64,000 nt of DNA. It comes from Parvularculaceae bacterium. GTDB lineage: Bacteria; Pseudomonadota; Alphaproteobacteria; Caulobacterales; Parvularculaceae. The stretch is taken from positions 1 through 64,000 of the forward strand of contig JANQMJ010000014.1 in the NCBI GenBank assembly GCA_028280115.1, read 5' to 3'. The notes beneath the pieces were generated by a model. That model was not told the DNA's origin, searched no databases, and saw nothing but the letters and a program-made list of their open reading frames with translations. The position numbers and the translations under genes were made by a program. This document shows positions 62,252 to 64,000 of this stretch, one piece after another (within the stretch, counting starts at the first letter, position 1; every line of letters begins with the position of its first letter).

Positions 62252-64000
62252 GTGACTTCTTTCCGCCCGCTTGATGATTTCGCCCCCGCCGGCGGGCGCT
62301 GCGTGACCGCCGTTCTGGGTCCGACCAACACCGGCAAGACCCATTACGCCCTGGAGCGCATGCTCGCGCATAAAAGCGGCATGATCGGCCTGCCGCTGCG
62401 ACTTCTGGCGCGGGAGGTTTATGACCGCGTCGTCGCCCTCCGGGGCGAGCGCGCCGTCGCCCTCATTACCGGCGAAGAAAAGATCGTCCCGCCCAATCCG
62501 AGCTATTGGGTGGCGACCGTCGAGGCGATGCCGCTGGAGCGGGAAGTTGAGTTTCTCGCCCTCGACGAGATTCAGATCGCCGCCGATCCGGAGCGCGGAC
62601 GGGTGTTCACCTCGCGGCTGTTGCACGCCCGCGGCATGTCCGAAACCTTGCTGCTCGGCTCGGACGCCATGCGTCCGGTGCTGCAGCGCCTGTTCCGCAA
62701 CGTTCAATTCTTATCGCGCGAACGGTTCTCGCGGCTTTCCTACGCCGGGCCCAAGAAAGTCACCCGCCTGCCCCGGCGTGCGGCGATCGTCGCTTTTTCC
62801 GCCGACACTGTTTACGCCATCGCCGAACTCGTCCGTAGACAGAGGGGCGGAGCGGCGGTCGTTCTCGGCGCGCTTTCCCCGCGCACGCGAAACGCCCAGG
62901 CCGAGCTTTATCAATCCGGCGAAGTCGATTTCCTGATCGCCACCGACGCCATCGGCATGGGGCTCAACATGGATATCGATCATGTCGCCTTCGCCGCCCA
63001 GCGCAAGTTCGACGGCGTCAGACCGCGCCCCCTGACCGCGGCGGAGATGGCGCAGGTCGCCGGGCGCGCCGGGCGCTATATCCGCGACGGAACGTTCGGC
63101 GTCACCGCCGATTGCCCGCCGCTTGACGAAGAGGTCGTAGAGGCGATCGAGAACCACGAATTCCCGCCGGTCACGGCGCTGCAATGGCGCTCGGAACAGA
63201 TCGATCTTTCCTCCGTGCCGGCGCTGTTGCGTTCACTCGACCGGCCGCCGCCGCGCCCGGAATTTGTTCGGTCGCGCCGCGAGGACGATGAGGACGCACT
63301 GGGCCGCCTGATCCTGCGCGACGATATCCGCGCCGCAGCGACCGGCGGCGCGGCGCTGTCGACTTTGTGGGAAATCTGCCAAATTCCGGACTTCCGCAAG
63401 ATATCCATGGATCAGCATGCGCGTCTGCTCGGCGATCTTTATTTGTCGCTGATGCGAGACGGCCGCATCGCGGACGCCTATCTCGAACCGCTCGTTAACC
63501 GTCTAGACCGTACTGACGGCGACATAGATTCCATTTCCGCGCGCATCGCCCATATCAGAACCTGGACGTATCTGTCGCATCGACCCGCCTGGCTCGAAAG
63601 CGGGCCTTATTGGCAAGAGCGCACCCGCGCGATAGAAGACAAGCTGTCAGACGCGCTGCATGAAAGATTGACGCAGCGATTTGTCGACCGGCGGACGTCG
63701 GCGCTGATCAAGCGGCTCAAAGACGACGCGCCGCTGCTCGCTGGGGTCACCGAAGACGGAGAGGTGATTGTGGAAGGCCAGTTCATCGGCCGGCTCTTGG
63801 GGTTTGAATTCATCGTCGATCCCCGCGCCAGCGGCGCCGAGGCGAAGCATTTGCGCGCGGCGGGCGAACGCGCGTTGCGTCCCGTTCTCGCCGCCCGCGC
63901 CGCGGCGCTGGCCAATGCGACGGAAGCCGAACTCAAACTTTCCGATGACGGCGCGGTCTGGTGGCGCGGCGCGCAGGTCGCGCGTCTTCGCAAAGGCCCG
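62252..64000 (+). CDS. SUV3-like ATP-dependent helicase, 3' end outside window
   Basis: A reading frame open for 583 codons to the window edge, starting at GTG 62252. It is a superfamily 2 helicase like mitochondrial SUV3: Walker A LGPTNTGKTHYALERM, RLLAREVYDR, DEIQ box FLALDEIQIAADPERG, and motifs V/VI ATDAIGMGLNMDIDHVAF and AAEMAQVAGRAGR. SUV3 relatives act in RNA turnover. The bacterial forms usually run to 900 residues or more with a C-terminal extension, not visible here. An ATG at 62238 is followed by a stop after five codons in another frame. The 164-base gap to the TIR gene is divergent promoter space. Confidence 0.92.
   Translation, partial: MTSFRPLDDFAPAGGRCVTAVLGPTNTGKTHYALERMLAHKSGMIGLPLRLLAREVYDRVVALRGERAVALITGEEKIVPPNPSYWVATVEAMPLEREVEFLALDEIQIAADPERGRVFTSRLLHARGMSETLLLGSDAMRPVLQRLFRNVQFLSRERFSRLSYAGPKKVTRLPRRAAIVAFSADTVYAIAELVRRQRGGAAVVLGALSPRTRNAQAELYQSGEVDFLIATDAIGMGLNMDIDHVAFAAQRKFDGVRPRPLTAAEMAQVAGRAGRYIRDGTFGVTADCPPLDEEVVEAIENHEFPPVTALQWRSEQIDLSSVPALLRSLDRPPPRPEFVRSRREDDEDALGRLILRDDIRAAATGGAALSTLWEICQIPDFRKISMDQHARLLGDLYLSLMRDGRIADAYLEPLVNRLDRTDGDIDSISARIAHIRTWTYLSHRPAWLESGPYWQERTRAIEDKLSDALHERLTQRFVDRRTSALIKRLKDDAPLLAGVTEDGEVIVEGQFIGRLLGFEFIVDPRASGAEAKHLRAAGERALRPVLAARAAALANATEAELKLSDDGAVWWRGAQVARLRKGP

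Noticed and set aside
1-64000. CRISPR array, prophage, integrative element or rRNA operon
   Set aside because: No regularly spaced direct repeats with unique spacers, no integrase, capsid or transposase genes, and no rRNA-like stretches were seen.

Overview
The window is about 62% GC, densely packed chromosomal DNA from an alphaproteobacterium. Support comes from gene families and orders typical of that class: dgt–SPOR–nagZ–scpA–scpB–tatA, uvrC/pgsA, yceD–plsX–fabH–ihfA–merR–tRNA-Pro, glyA–nrdR–nusB–thiL, a MucR regulator, the one-step HemA (ALA synthase) and a SUV3-type helicase. Heme A synthase, a cytochrome bc1 chaperone and complete valine catabolism point to an aerobic heterotroph. A lineage near Parvularculales/Caulobacterales is a guess; no rRNA is present to test it. 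I see no insertion sequence, prophage, integrase or CRISPR array.

Layout. 1-6236 (mostly minus): cell-wall recycling and chromosome segregation (dgt, SPOR, nagZ, scpA, scpB, first codons of tatA), interrupted by an AT-richer DUF3800 gene and a candidate structured RNA. 6615-11093: erpA, a ClpP-fold membrane protein, nitroreductase, SRPBCC protein, small membrane protein, exonuclease III and a RecD-like helicase. 11234-17538: a very large hybrid histidine kinase, an Atm1-type ABC exporter and a PilZ protein. 17535-25804 (minus): a valine-degradation locus (mmsA, acyl-CoA dehydrogenase, 3-hydroxyisobutyryl-CoA hydrolase, mmsB) with several unassigned passengers. 25938-30343: two paralogous PAS proteins, a 30-residue microprotein, a Ca/Na-type antiporter, a pteridine-reductase-like SDR with folB, and a DUF3592 protein. 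30397-38244: uvrC, an agmatinase-family enzyme, an orphan RnfD/NqrB-like protein paired with a DUF2330 protein, pgsA and an OmpR/EnvZ-like pair. 38402-46217: GNAT, proC, rpsI/rplM, a phytase-like lipoprotein, MarR plus S41 peptidase, ctaA and DUF2842. 46348-54502: tRNA-Pro, fatty-acid/phospholipid initiation genes, bamE, thiL, nusB, nrdR and glyA. 54878-59676: mucR, hemA, an LdtR-like regulator, hemB, a VUT transporter and rpmB. 59813-64000: a RelE/HigB–HTH toxin–antitoxin pair with a very clear promoter/operator, a TIR–transmembrane–SUMF1 protein, and a SUV3-like helicase running off the window.

Most of the window is housekeeping. The less ordinary parts are the TIR–TM–SUMF1 protein beside the toxin–antitoxin pair, the apparently leaderless toxin promoter with two tandem dyads, a three-way-junction RNA candidate beside scpA, two perfect palindromes at MarR-family genes, the RnfD-like/DUF2330 pair, a probable frameshift at the 5' end of the DedA gene, and several families of dispersed palindromic intergenic repeats. 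Intergenic gaps over 300 bases (3748-4093, 6237-6614, 29549-29860, 39762-40118) mainly contain such repeats; 54503-54877 holds the mucR leader and nothing else I can name.
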